Numbered from the stretch's first letter, positions 9,674 to 22,343 are shown. The stretch is 64,000 nucleotides of DNA from Lepraria neglecta (GCA_033220425.1 CM065653.1:3720001-3784000); one strand, 5' to 3'. Program-made: numbers and translations. The notes: a model not told the origin generated them from the letters alone.

Positions 9674-11461
9674 TCAGGACTGGTATGTTGAGGGGTTGAC
9701 GAACGAATTTGGGGGCGATCCGCTTTGGACATGTGAAGCAGTTGTTTGCCAGCCCTCGGTAGGTACTGAGCTGTTGGGTCCTCGATCGCGTCCATCGTAC
9801 CCCCTTGTCAAAGTGGGTGGAGTTCCGAACCAAGATATAGATGGTCCTGGCATCCAGCCACTGCCATCGTCCGGTGGCAAAGTTGGCGGTACAACCTGGT
9901 CGGGCAATTGGTAGCCTTCCCTTGGTGCGTCATACGAAGTTCCGCTGAATATGTCAGGATTTGGAGACTCGGCATAGGACAAATCTGAGTGAAACCAGTC
10001 CGGCCCTTGCCCAGCCGAGTCAAATTGCTGTTCTAAGGGAACATCAACAGGATCCGGCCCACTGAAATCAGCTCCAAACGAGTCTGCACAGGGGTGTGGT
10101 TGTGTAAGAGCATTTTGATAATGCATTGCGGGTGCTTGTGGAGCTATCTGCGGCTGCAAGCCTGAATACCTTGTCATTGAACTCATCTCAGCCGGCCCTT
10201 GGTGGCTGGGGTGCCCGCCTTGATTGATCGCTGCCGACGCAAGGGCATTAGGCGTTTCCTCGCTGATTTCCAGCCGTTGCTGGAGGTGTTGATTGGCAAA
10301 AGGGTCCCAATTGAACCCTTGGGTGATAGTGTAATCATTCCCAAACATGGATCGCAGAATGCTATTAACTCGGGGTTGCAGCAACAGTCCCCTGATAACT
10401 TGGTTGAAATCCCATGCATGAATATGTTTTCGCCGTTTGAAGTGCTCGTTATCAATGTGATTTAGTTGTTCGTTCATTGATGTAAACAGAGACACGCAGA
10501 ATCCGCAGCTGAAGTACTTCTTCGTGATTTGTTGCCGCCAGGCACTGGCCAAATTTCCAATATCATCAACTATATCATGGGCCTCACGAAGGTGCTTTAT
10601 CAAATTCGACTTTCTGCTGAAATTCTTGATCTTGTCCTTATCCAAAAGTTTGCATTTCCTGCATGGGTATATTATCTCATGTTCTTTCATGTGTGTTTTC
10701 CACCCATCACAGGTATCAATAACTTTGGATTTCCGGCATATAGGACAGCCATGGGGATGTTTATCTGGAGCAGAAGATCGGGAGCCCGGGGAGCCAATGG
10801 ATAAGTGGCTTGGGGTAGTAGTTAAGAGATTCGTTTGGCCACATGAGCCGTGGCTGGAAGGAAGGGTAAGGGGGGATAGCGGGCCGCGGGAGCCGGCGGA
10901 TGATCTGGACACCGAAGCTGTCGAGGTGAACACGGTTGATCCGTTGGACAGGCTGGGCACCGAACCCACACCAATACGCTGCGCGTCAATGGGGGCGCTG
11001 ATGTAGGGGCTTTGCGAGCCATTGCTCGTACCTGCAAACAGTCATCAGCCCACGCACGACAAATGACCGGAAGCACGCTGACCGAAGCGGCGAGCGGAGT
11101 GCAGCCAAGTCAGAACGACATGATTTGGGAGTTCCTTCAAGGTGGAGATTGCTGTGGATTGTTCAGAGGAGAGGCTGTTGGGCTGTTGCCAATTTCGATT
11201 GCCAGGTTGGGGAGAAGGCAGCCCTTTCAGCCATCCGAGGACAGTGTAATCATCGAAGGCTCGAAGGACTTCAATAGCCCCCCGTTGCGACACTGAGGGA
11301 GAGTTGACGGCATGATGTTGGAAAGCAGATCTCTCCGCCTTGATGCCTTCCTGCAGGTGATGGTGGTCAGCAATTAAGAGGCTGTTGGTGACCGCGAGGT
11401 TGCTTACTAACGACCCCTGCAAGGGACGTGGGTTCCGATTAGCCGAGGTCATTGTCGTCAA
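9674..11461 (-). CDS. ZF3: two-exon C2H2 zinc-finger protein, subfamily 2, C-terminus lost to a stop
   Basis: Predicted 578 aa. Exon 1 (11461-11083) holds the helical repeat pair: 'AIEVLRAFDDYTVLGWLKGL' and 'AISTLKELPNHVVLTWLHSAR'. A 51-nt intron (11082-11032; GTCAGC donor, TTTGCAG acceptor, phase 1) joins exon 2 (11031-9674). Exon 2 has finger 1 'CPICRKSKVIDTCDGWKTH' plus 'MKEH', finger 2 'CRKCKLLDKDKIKNFSRKSN' continuing to 'HLREAH', finger 3 'CGFCVSLFTSMNEQLNHIDN' plus 'EH', then 'WDPFANQHLQQRLEISEE' and a P/S/G-rich tail. The frame stops at TGA 9674-9676, but stays open beyond it to about 9457 and still encodes 'PQARKQRSHNKLRD', the conserved C-terminal motif. The TGA is therefore probably a CGA to TGA change that truncates an otherwise good gene. 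Nuclear DNA binding is inferred. Confidence 0.75.
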
Positions 11462-13364
11462 TCATACGCTGAAAGTACGAGAGGAAGTTATGCCTATGAT
11501 CTTGTTTGCTATCGGAAATGAAAGTGAGTCATCCCCTATTATATACAGAGACAGATTGTGGTGCGGGCAGACATGTTGAGACTTGTGAAGTCTTTGGTTC
11601 CGTGCCTTCTATCAGTATTTGGCTGCCACTAAGCCGTTCTTGTCAGTGATACGCTCGACTTATTACAATAAAACTTTTACGCGGACAATCGCCAGCTGGC
11701 AGAGAGGCCTCGCCTCTACAGATAGCCAGCTTTGATTGCTGTTGATGTATAGGAACCTCACACGCAGTAGAGTCGAGCTTAGCAGCCCAACAACACCAAA
11801 GCAAATACAAAATGATACAGGAACAGGAAGGAAGAATTCGCCGCCATTGTACCAAAATAGCCAAATTGTAGATGGCTCATGGGGTATGGATGGACAAGAG
11901 CTTCTGGAGTACGGGCGGAGTGGAACAGCGCAAATACTATTTGCCCTAACGACCGTTTTTGATTAGCCGTGGCAGCGGCCTACTCAGAACGATCAACGAT
12001 CCCCATCTACTTAGGGCGGTCAAGCTTTGTTTGCTACATCAGCTACATATGTAGCTCATGCCTGCATTTCAAGTACCTCACAACTTTAGCTGGGACCTGC
12101 AATCTCGCTCGCGTTTACTTGCCATCGAAACCCTGAGCTACATTCAACTGGAATCAGCAATGGTATCAAATAGTGCTGACAATCTTTTCAGGCATATGTA
12201 CCCATAGGATTCCGGGCCCTTAGGAATTCGCTGTCCCGGCAGTCTCATTATTTTGTTTCGAATTCCTGCAGACCGTGGGATGACTAAACGTCAATCTCGT
12301 TACATCATTCGCCAAAATCAGATCTAGTGCCCGGGAAAATAAGTGCATTATGTCAAACGGCCGCTTATCTCAACGCGATATCATTCACGAAAGTACGTGA
12401 CGCGATCTTCTTAGCTTTCAAGGCGAGCCGAATGTGGTGACTGGTGGGCTTAGATCTGTATCAGGCCGGGCGAGATTTGGTGCTTTAAATAAGTGCCTAC
12501 TCAGCCCATCATGGTATGAATTGCGTCAAAATCTCAAAGTCGCATGCCATATAAATGTATTCACACTGCTCCTAGTACTTGTGGGCATGTGGGCCCCCCG
12601 CGTTTACATAACATGGCCCGGCCACCTAATAAACTCCAGGAAGTACCAGTCGCATGTTGATTGAAGAAAGAGAGGATCGCCCTCAACCTTACGTCAAAAC
12701 TGCCTTCCCAATATAGCGCTTCATCATTCGATTGAGTAGCCATTGCCCTTCTTGCGACGCTATTCAGATGCAGGTACCCGAGCCACCGGGGCCAATCAAT
12801 GATCAGGAATGTTTGATGTGTCGACGTGGGGGTAGATGTAAGAGTTAGACTGTTCTCTTTTCTTTTCCCAAGCCGCGTTTCGCTATTATTGAGAAACAGG
12901 CAAGATCAGGCAAAGCTTGGCAAGCAAGCGCATACCCCTGCAGAATTTTCCACCCGGCACAATTGATAAGGGCGGCCACGTGTCAAAGATTATGATTCTA
13001 TTGATAATTGAGAAACTTCGGACATGACACTCACGATTTCCAAGACTCCAACCTAGGGAGTAGTTTTGACCTAGGTTGAGCACGAGCATTGCAAACGACT
13101 GCCACAAGAGGTCTGCATCCGCTGAAAACGATCAAGCCTAGAAGATGGAAGATTCCTGATGGGGGTCTCAGTCCAATACTTTCGCAACTATTGCGGAAGA
13201 TGTCCCACGGACTTTTGGCCTTTTCAACTTGACAAGGCTACGGCCCATGAAAAAGCAGTCTTCTCCCATCAACTGCCTCTTCGGTCGGAATCCCTAAAGT
13301 TCAAGAATGGCAGAGTTGGAGGAATACGTTCAGATTCAACACCAGTAATTTTAAGCCTTCATTG
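11462..13364. other. intergenic upstream of ZF3
   Basis: Contains the ZF3 promoter, which I cannot delimit. At 12,890-13,050 there is a possible weak match to 31.57-31.73 kb and 43.75-43.95 kb ('caggcaaa..caggcaaa' followed by a 'cacgtg' block). No gene recognised. Confidence 0.4.
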
Positions 13365-13379
13365 TTGCTAGTGTGCGCA

Positions 13380-13630
13380 TCTGGAAGCCGTCCAAAACTT
13401 TAACAAAAACGTCCGGGTTTTCTCTAACCCAGTCAGGTACCGGGGAAGGGTATCCGGCAATGACCTACAGACTCAAACATGCCTGCTTAGTGCGTGGATG
13501 CCCTGGCAAGCTGACGAAGTTCTTGTCGGGGGCTTGTGGGGCCGTGTGGGATTTCAATCCCTGGACGGCATTCGAGAGGATCTGCGCGCCGCTGGCCGAC
13601 GCCAACAACAATCTCGAATATTGGCAGTGA
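13380..13630 (+). repeat. dispersed repeat R2, copy 1
   Basis: Resembles 32,300-32,530 and 47,080-47,330 in the same orientation. Shared landmarks are 'aacaaaaacgtccggg' (variants), 'ggggaagggtatccggc', a 'gcgtggatgcc' block in two copies, and 'gaggatctgcgcgccg.tggccgac'. An 85-aa frame spans it but shows no domain and is not kept in the other copies. Confidence 0.6.
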
Positions 13631-14769
13631 ATCGTTATGCCTGTAGTTAGGTGGACCGATGTCGGTAGCAATGCCACCGTTCGATGTAGTCATGTATACG
13701 CTCGATGCATCTTTTAATAACATTTGGTGGATTCCAGAAACCAGCAACTGGGACCAAACGATAGAAAATTTGCTGGCTTCGATCGCGCGATAACAATACC
13801 TGATCTTTCAAGTCTCAAGCCACGCTATTCTAAGGCTCCAATGCCCGTGCAAGTCGATGGATCTTAGTTGTTCCCCACGCATGCCCAGACCCCCTGTTTG
13901 CCTTAAACTTTCGATTTGGGGCAAGGCAGAGCCCCAATTTTTCAAAAGTACTTTCGAAAGGCCCCGTATCTCTCTCTATGTTTCAATCCTCCCGTTCTTT
14001 CATAATCGCCTCCCATATATGTTTAGTTCTCAGACCAATGCACCACAACAACGCTAACCCAGCTGAAAAGAGGTGTATCTGCTCTATTCGTGACATCGCG
14101 CACCGTCTGGAGACAACATCCAAAAGACTCGCGTTCCTTCATGATTGTAACGATATGTGCTGCCTTTGGTGGCTATCATCGGTAGCGGCAGACGTATTGC
14201 AGCCTTGAATGACTTGTGTAGTTGCAAGTTCAACGGTGTCGTACAGCAGCACAATCGTTCATTCCCAAAAAACAACACTGATGCGAAGCTAATTTCTTCT
14301 CAGATGAAGTGTCAAAGACTGACAGTACCTGGTCTATCCTCACTGCGACCTATCCTTTCCATTTAGTCAAACGCCTCTCCCACAGACTGATAGCAGGAAC
14401 AAGCAAATCTACTAGCTGCCATACCCATGTCCTAGCTCTGTATATCCACCAATACCTGAAATTCCAGGGTCGATTGCAGAAAACCGGATGGCTAGGATCA
14501 TGATAACTTCTATGGTCCTCAGTATTACTCGTCGACGCCTACCACAATTCTGTTCAGGACCACCCCGACTCCTTCCACCATCCAATCAATGGTCAAATAT
14601 ACATGGATTGAGTGTCGTTGTATGCCAGGGTCTCGAAAGATACTCCCCCGGGGACATCATGGTTTTTTTCTTGGTTTCAAAACACATATCACATCTGAAT
14701 TAGTCTGGAGTACGCTTGCTGCAATGCACAAGATGCCCAAAAGAATGCGACAGCGCTCAAACTAACGAC
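13631..14769. other. intergenic
   Basis: Short frames on both strands. No supported gene, domain or repeat seen. Confidence 0.4.
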
Positions 14770-15525
14770 CTAGGCTATCCGGGCACATTCTGGCCTTCCC
14801 TTTCATGCCTCATTCAAAGGTGGCTAGTCTCTTGAAGATCCTCTTCACAATAGTGAACCCACGAATAAAGCGCTTTTGGTAACTGAACTCGATACCCTGC
14901 ATGCTGGTCAGCCACCTGAGTATGTTCTAGACACCTATCGAAGTGACGGACCCAGAGTCCAATATTTTTAGAGCAAACTTGCTCAAGTCTAGTACCACAA
15001 GGCTGCTGGAACAGAGGCCACTAGTCGGAAAATTTCACCACCCTCTTGCCATAGTTTATTAGTCTAACTTACTGGATTTCCTCCTTTAGAAACCCGGATC
15101 GATGTCTTCTTACACAGCGTCGAAAAGCCCTGAGCTACTACCGCATCACTTTTGAGCCCCCTATTCTTCACGGGAGTGACCTGGTGTATGATCATGAAAA
15201 TTCCAATGTGGCATTACCTCTCTAAAATGGTTTTCTATTTACTCGGCATGCTTCAGGCTCCCCGGGTCGATCCACCGCCGCTGAGAAGGCCAAGAACGGC
15301 GATGGGACGATGAATGTTTGACTGAGCTTCTCGGGACTTGCAAATTCACACGTTCTCGGATGGTTAACAGCATCGAATTATGGGACAGTTGTTCGGTATT
15401 GTTGAGTACCTGGCAGAGCATGGCATTCCCAATGAAGGGACTTACCATAACGAGTCCGAACTATCTAGCTCTCTTACTTTTCTGATTAGCTCCTTGCATT
15501 AGTATCTACAGCAACTTCGCAAATC
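14770..15525 (+). pseudogene. Est1-type DNA/RNA-binding protein relic, fragment d
   Basis: A diverged copy of the segment at about 2505-3180. Landmarks in order are 'gggcacattctggccttcc' (equivalent of EHMLAF), 'ccaatatttttagagcaaac', 'taccacaaggctgctg', 'accaccctcttgcca' (YHHLA) and the far block 'cccaatgaagggacttacc'. Reading frames are thoroughly broken. It shows that the Est1-type relic was duplicated over at least 12 kb before or during decay. Confidence 0.6.
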
Positions 15526-15530
15526 TTAAG

Positions 15531-16417
15531 CATATGTAAGTTTTTTCTGTCGATGAACTCTGCGTTTCAACTCGGCACGAAGGCTGCGAGGAATTCTGCT
15601 GTGTTCTATATATGCATTTAGACAGAAGAGATATCAGGCCGTCAGTTCTAGCCCACCCTAGAGTTGGCGGCAATAGATCTCCACAAGGCTGCGTACTCCT
15701 CCGGAGTCCAGCACTCTAATAACCGCAGAATGTTCTCTGCCTTGCGAGAAATTTGTGACCATTAATCCCAAACAGTTCTATTTATGGCTAGCGAGAACAG
15801 ATGATTGGTTTTAGCAAGCGAGTCATGTCAGCTGAAAAAGTATGGATGACGCGGTCATAGCCCTACTCCCTCCAAGTAACCAACGCGGAAATAAGCCCCA
15901 CACAAATTCGGACATCCGAGCAGGCAGTACAGCTTATTGAATATTTAAATAAGAGCCACCTATTTTCTCGCATCGAATGATCATCGAACTTGGCTGATGG
16001 ACGAGTGAATGCTGTCTATTGGCTGCTATTCTGATTATGTTGACGCATTAAGCCATAAGCCATACTATGTTGATATCAATTCGCTCACGTCTGAATCGCG
16101 GATAGACTAAGGCCGAAGACCGACCATCTATACGGCAACTTGGTTGGGATCATTCCAGAAGCATTCAATTGGGGCTATGCAATTTGTGGCGACCGTGAGA
16201 ATGCTACCAGGCAAAAAGTGCCCCGCGCCGAACAGGCTTCAAAATGCAAGAAGAATGGCTCTGAAGCTCAGTAAGAACGAATCAAAGTAGTGATCCAAAC
16301 GCCTAGCGCTCTCTGGACCAGTCCGCAGCTCCCTCGCTAAGGGAATTTTCAGACGGAAGACTATGATGGGCCAATATCAGTGGTTCCGTCTGACGACTGA
16401 CGGTCATAGCTGATGCT
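15531..16417. other. intergenic
   Basis: No open frame of note and no recognised element. Confidence 0.4.
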
Positions 16418-16835
16418 ATGTGGGGCAGGTGCGTCTCTAATTCACCTGACGGGCAAGGTCCTTTTCGTGGGGCAGAAATAACTCTGCGCTGTCAGCGGTG
16501 CGAGGCACAGATCAGGATCGTAGATGGGGCAGGTGCGTCTCTAGTGAGGGGCAAGGTCCTTTGGTGGGGCAAGGTACGACGTCTTCAGGTAGGGCCGGGT
16601 CCGTCTCGGATTTGTCTAATGGGCGAGAGCCTCTAGGAGGGCAAGGCAAAACGCTTCCTGGTGGGGCAGGTGCGTCAGTAGTTCGTATGAGGGTCAAGGT
16701 CGTCTCGGTGAGGCAAGTACCTCTCTGCGGTGTACGTGGGGCGAGTCCCAGTTACGGGACGTAGCTGGGCGTAGAGTTTTTGGAGGGGTATGTACATCTC
16801 TTGATCGTACGTGGGGCAGCTGCTTCTCTCGTGAC
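16418..16835 (+). repeat. degenerate G-rich minisatellite
   Basis: The core 'tggggcaggtgcgtct' recurs with variants at about 16,422, 16,527 and 16,661. Between these lie repeated 'gggcaaggtcctttt/tggtgggg' units. At least eight GTGGGG or similar G-runs lie on the plus strand. Unit length is irregular, so this is an old tandem array. Frames through it are by-products of the repeat. Confidence 0.7.
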
Positions 16836-17061
16836 AATTTAAATCGTGGCTGACGCATTTAGAGAAATTTGAAAGGATATCCAGTCCAACGCGTACCCAA
16901 TGCGAGTTCCAGCGATAAATGCTGTCCTTGATCTTTCCAAATTTTACTTATGACTTCCTCCCGCTCTTCCGTTATTTCTGTCTCAATCCATGTTTGTCTC
17001 ATATTCTCCAGCTCACGGCAGGGGTTTCGTTTAAAGCCCTTATTGCCATCTAACCATCATT

Positions 17062-17548
17062 ATGAATCTTATCACAATATTACTCATGGCTTTCGCTGCA
17101 ATACAGTGTCTTTTCTGACCATACAGACGCGTATGCTACACTCGGACTTCAGCGGCAACGCATTACAGGAAACACGACAGGTGTCCCGGCTCGCTATATG
17201 TGCATCGCAGGTCGTCTTACCTGCTCGAACAAGTGCCTGAAGCGATCCCGCAAGGGGGAGTTCTCAATATCGCCACCCTCACCGCCTTCATCACCCTCAG
17301 CCCCCTCACTCACACCAATAAGCAGAGCCCCCAAGAAAACAAATCACACTTCGACCTCGCCAGCTGCACCCAACTTACAATCGTGGACCCCTTTACTCGA
17401 ACGTATCTTGACGGCTGTCTTTCGTGCGGTCATAACCATTCTCACATTATTTAATGTCAACTTCACATGGAGGATACACGGTAAGGAGAAAGCCCATAGA
17501 CAGTCTTTCCAGCCAATGACGTTAGCAGCTTTCAATGCACAACGTTGA
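17062..17548 (+). pseudogene. SSP2: small secreted protein paralog with one frameshift
   Basis: Paralog of the intact gene at 38.37 kb. The ATG at 17,062 opens a signal-peptide-like 'MNLITILLMAFAAIQCLF' followed at once by TGA. Moving one frame at the tttt run (17,111-17,114) gives continuous homology: 'RITGNTTGVPARYMCIAGRL', 'SRKGEFSIS', then 'LLERILTAVFRAVITIL' and 'NFTWRIHG'. With the shift, the distance from Met to 'RYMCIAGRL' is 44 residues, against 43 in the intact copy. A 48-nt intron (17,481-17,528; GTAAGG donor, GTTAGCAG acceptor) sits at the same phase-1 position as in the intact copy. Exon 2 reads 'FNAQR' then stop, shorter than the paralog's tail. One base in a homopolymer separates it from an intact gene, so an assembly error is possible. 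Confidence 0.75.
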
Positions 17549-17633
17549 TTCCGGCCTCTCAGAAACGGATGACTAGCATGATACGTTGGTATGATCGATG
17601 CTTGATGCGGGTATGCAAGCCGCTGCCATCTCC

Positions 17634-17662
17634 CACAACAACAACAACAACAACAACAACAG
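17634..17662 (+). repeat. (CAA)n microsatellite
   Basis: An uninterrupted run of about nine ACA/CAA triplets just downstream of SSP2. Confidence 0.95.
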
Positions 17663-20100
17663 CTTGTCAATAGATGAGCGTCGCTGACCGTTAGCAGTTT
17701 TCAGGCTCAAGTCCGTCCGCTTCTCTTCGCACATCATCCACTTCAAGATCTGTCAGCCATCGCTTAACAACAACATGACCACAGACGACGATTGCCTTTA
17801 GTAGGCTGTCTCCTCATATCCTCGACTCTTTGAGTATTAGGATCTTTTCATGTTTTCAGTACTGTCTCCAGGGTAGAGACAAGGCTAGGTCCTGGATGCT
17901 TGTAACAATGTGGCGTCGTGGAATACATGCTTTTGCCCCTTTCTTAGACGAACTGTCTCTTTGAATATCTAAAGCGCGCGTTATACTTAAATTAGAGCAA
18001 TGATGCTATGATGCTGCTTCTATTTGAGACGATCTCCACGTTTGAAACCCGATGATTGAGTGTCTCGGTAGGGTGTATTGCTTGTTCATTGAATATAGGA
18101 TGCATTGATGCTTAACGGTAAGTGTGCCACCTCTGAATGGATAAAGAGCCTCGGCACTACTCCTCCTATTCCCTCCCAAGTTTCTCAATACTGAACCCGG
18201 CACGATCCTCAAGCATGCGGTAGATACTGACGGCGATTACTGCGCTGCTAGTTAAGATTGCTTATGCGCCAGGCTGCAACTACGTCTCTGTTTCCTCTTG
18301 CGTTTTCTCTAGAAAATATCTGTGCGCCGTCCTAGACCCTGTGTGTGACTGCAACGCCTTGGATCTTTTTCGCCTCTCGCTTGTAGATCCTCAATCACTC
18401 GTACCTTATGTAGCGATTGCCTCTTCCCCTTATTTTGCCCCTTTGGTTTGATAAAGGTCGAGTGCAAGCCTCTATCGTAATACATGCCATCGATGGCCAT
18501 TGCAGCTTAAGTATCATTTGTGCTCTTTATTGAGATGTTGTTCTATGTTTAAACGCAGCAGGGAGTTGGCTGCCTTATCAATGCCTTCGACGCCGTGATC
18601 TAGTTATGAGGTATATGAGGGTTGGGGGGAGGTAGACTCTCGTAGCGGGCGGCGAGTTAAGCCTCTTTTATCTCAAGGTTGTAGACATTCGAGAGCAGAT
18701 GGTACTAGGTGCATAGAAGAGTTTTGTCAGCATCTAGGCAATATCTTCGTGGGTCTATAGCAAAAGACTAAAAGGTCAAAGAAGATACTGACGGCTTGAG
18801 TGTCCGGTCAACACCATCCATCAACTCTCCTAGCTTGTGGGTGCCACACCGTAAGCAACATGCAATCGTTCTTGCTCAGGATGTAATAACGTTAGCATAT
18901 TCTGCCGTTCTAGCCTGATTTTTACAATGGACAACGATTTAGGGCTCGTATGAACCGGAAAAGAGTACGCGTTGCCCTGTTGTGCAACAGCTGGAGAAGG
19001 CGTGTGGTTAGTCAGTCTTCGTAAGTACTGACAGGGCATAAGGACTGTCTAGCAGTTTTGGCGCATATTTGAGATTGATACGGCAGGCTTAAAGAAGAAG
19101 TCTTCAGCTGTAAGTGGTAGGAGCATCGCGCAGTAAACGCCAAGAAAAGGGCGCTTATCCCTGAAAAAGGCTGTCCAATGAAATTTCGCTCAATGCTGAT
19201 GACAGCACTCATGCCAAGAGATCATTATTCGAGATGCACGCAGTTCAATTCTACACTCACACAGATTGATTGTTGACAGGTGACCCATTGAGTCTCTCGA
19301 TCACAAAGGTTGAAGTTGATTCGTCCAGTCCAGTCTGTCCAGGCAGCTACGAAAACAGTCCGGGATTGCCACAAGAAGGCTTTGAAAAGATGTGTTCATC
19401 GTGCCCTGTCAGTTACTTCCTTTCTTCTGCAGGGATAAGGCTCTAAAAGACCGGCTCTAAGACATGCACTACGGGAACCAGGGAAGTCAAAAGCGTGATC
19501 GAATGGCTAGTCGTGCTCACCTAACTCAACCAATTGATATTTCAAGGCGTTGCTTTGAAGGCTTCACCTGAGAGGTGTTCCGTAGATCAGCTGCTCAAAC
19601 ATCCTCAAATTACTTTATCCGTTGGTTATGTCAAGGTAATAATCATCACTAACATACTTAATAAAAGTTTGTCTGCCTAGTCAATACACGAGAAAGAGTA
19701 TTCGATGGTACAGTATATTGATTGAATATTTCGATACGTCAAGAGCCTATGGGGTAAATATAATACAAGACAGCTCATGGAAGTGAAGCTATGGAAGACA
19801 TGAGAAAAGCCATAATTGACGAGGCCGTGACAAAACCGGCCATATCCGCAAGGAAGGTGGTATAGAGAAAGATTGCGTGTGCCGTATCAACCTAAGGGCC
19901 CGACGTCGTTCTGTTTCGTGCAATCATTTATCGTACATTCGTTCGGTCCATGTCTCTTCATGAGTCTATTGTGCTCCGCGACGCCATCGAAATCATCACG
20001 TCCGGCGTGGACTCGTAAGGTTCGTGATCTACTGCTATCAGTGATTGATAATGTGCAACGATAGAAGCGCCGCTCACTTCATGTCGAGTCCCTGACGACT
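17663..20100. other. intergenic between SSP2 and ZF4
   Basis: A short 'MWRRGIHAFA' reading at about 17,910-17,940 matches one motif of the Est1-type relics. A frame at about 18,265-18,450 (plus) is open but shows no domain. Nothing else is recognised. It includes the ZF4 3' flank. Confidence 0.4.
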
Positions 20101-20375
20101 GGTCATCATTCAGTCATGTCAAGTGTCTCGTGGATCTTCATCGGCACGCCTGGAACGCTGCCTCACATTACGGCCCTCATGATCTGGACTCTGTTGCCCG
20201 GTGCCATCGTCCTGCAATGTTGAAAGCGAAATTTTTTTCTTGAAGTTGGAGGACAAAGAGTAGTGTCCCTCTGGGGCGTTGTACTGTCGAATGAATTGAG
20301 TGAGGGGTCGAGTCTATCGTGGGTAGTGGGAACACTATGCTTTGTGTCGGCGTTGGAGCCTCCAAGGTGATAAGG

Positions 20376-22205
20376 CTAAAAGTCCTGGTAGTCTGAGGGC
20401 TCGATTGCGGATGCTGTTGGTGGTGCATTGCCAAAATCGAGGCCTTGCCATTCTCCGATCCCTCGGAAGTAGTTTGGAGGAGGTGCGTGAGTGTCGTGCA
20501 TTGTTTGGTTGGCTCGGTCGAGATTATTCCAGGAAGTACCGACAGCCAACTGCGTGTCCGTGGCGCCAATTTTGGCTGATGGAGAAGCTGGTTGTGAAGA
20601 AGACTTTTGATTGTGATAGTTTATTATGTTCTGGTGGTAGGGAGTGACAGGCCCGACGTTGGTAAATGAGATCGGTAACCGCAACGAGTCATGACAGAAA
20701 CCATCAACAAAGCCGTTGGCCGCAGGTTGAGCAGCATCCGGTGTGTATGAATGACTGCTCGGCTCGATAGCAGAGTCGTGATAGCGCAAAGGGCTGGATA
20801 GGGATGCCCGCGAGTCGTTAGGCTCACGTCGTGCTGCAGGCCAAGTTCCATAAGCATCCATGTCCTGATCAATAAAGTCCAAGGCGGTCATTGATTGGTC
20901 TTCAACATGAAGGCTGTTGTAGTAGACGGTCGACGTGAAAGCCTCTTCGGCAAGGACTTCTGGAGGTTCCTCCCGTAGTTCGAGCTTGAGTTGTATCTCG
21001 GCGACTATGGATGGATCCCAGCTGCAGTCTGAATTGGAAAGATATTTAGATGCCAATATGCTTTGCCAAGCATCGATCACATCAGCCTGGAGTAATAGAC
21101 CCATAATGACCCTGTTGTGATCGAAGTGGCTGATATCGTGGGACTGTCTGTAATGTTGGATATCGACGTGGTTTAGTAGGTCGGTAATCGTCTTGAAACA
21201 GGTGATACAGAATCCACAGGCGTAGAATTTCTTAGACCTAGTCTGTTTCCATTGGTCAGCTAGGGCAGGTCCATTCGGCTTGCTGTGGCTATCTAGAAGG
21301 TGCTTGACCAGATTGGCTTTCCTTGAATACTTCCGAGCATTTCCTAATATCGACACAGGTCCACATAGTATGCAAGGATAGAATGTTTCGTGCTCCTTCA
21401 TGTGTCTCTTCCAGCCATCGCATGTCGACATTGGCTGAGGGTTCTCGCAAACAGTGCACCAATGGGAGTGAGGGTGGGCATTCGAACTAGATGAAGAAGA
21501 GGCACGTTCGTCAATGGAAGGTTCTCGAGACAGGCTGAGGAAGGAATTGCCACGACTCAATGGGCTTCTTGGCGTGCTTTGACCATTACGCCGAACTGAA
21601 AGTGACGATATCGCGAGGGAGCCGGCTGAAGACCTGTATGGAGCTCTGGATGAGTCTTGTTGGATTTGTTGTGATGGAGAGGCAGTGAGAGCATGACTCG
21701 CACCATATGGACCGTGTAAGGAGCGTGTGTTTCCTATGATGAAGTCTCATAAGCCCGGAGGAGTGGAGCTCTGAGTATGTAGGGGAAACTGACCGACATG
21801 ACCACCCGACTGCAAGTATGCCAATATTTGTTCATCCGGAAATTCCTGGATAGCAATGAGGGCGTCTAGTTGTGGACGGGCCAGACACCCATGGCTCGCT
21901 GAGTATTGACAGTCCAGGTTGAAAGAGCGAATGACTTCGAGCCACGCCAGCACCCTTGCAACATCAAACGCTTGCAGATTTGCAAAGGCTTCTTGCAGGG
22001 AGAGAGGCGGCATTGTTGAAAATTTGGGTGTGGAATCCAGGTAGCTGGCACGTTCGGCTCCTGCAACGATCAGCAACTTTGCTGCCGTTTGATTTGTTGA
22101 TGGCAACGAGAAAGAGAGCGTCAGTAAGGTGTGTTGTCGTTGTTGTTGAGAATAGAAAATGATGTCAGATTTGCATTGCCAGATGCTATGCATTCGGGTC
22201 ATGCG
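20376..22205 (-). CDS. ZF4: two-exon C2H2 zinc-finger protein, subfamily 2
   Basis: Predicted 589 aa from the ATG at 22,205. Exon 1 (22,205-21,794) carries 'AFANLQAFDVARVLAWLEVI' and 'ALIAIQEFPDEQILAYLQSG'. The start is uncertain: 22,307 and 22,016 are alternatives. I prefer 22,205 because it gives a leader of the same length as ZF6. The 60-nt intron (21,793-21,734; GTCAGT donor, CATCATAG acceptor) is phase 1. Exon 2 (21,733-20,376) has 'SREPSIDE' ahead of finger 1, 'CTVCENPQPMSTCDGWKRHM' then 'KEH', finger 2 'CILCGPV' running to 'HLLDSH', and finger 3 'CGFCITCFKTITDLLNHVDI' then 'QH'. 'WDPSIVAEIQLKLELREE' and an S/P-rich tail follow. The frame ends at TAG 20,376-20,378 and stays open about 60 codons further, so the usual C-terminal motif may have been lost. 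Confidence 0.8.
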
Positions 22206-22343
22206 TGAGAAAGAGTGATAGGAAACATTAAACAGTGCAGTGCAAGCACTTTGCCGAACGAAGAGGAATCGAGCATTTAAGAGGATTTTGGCAAGGAGAC
22301 AAGCCATAGTACTTAGCCGTCCGGAAAGATACCACAATTCCAC

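Noticed and set aside
10524-11006. 160-aa open frame on the plus strand
   Set aside because: Complement of ZF3 exon 2; no independent support.
18265-18450. cysteine-containing open stretch on the plus strand
   Set aside because: No ATG, paralog or splice support; probably chance.
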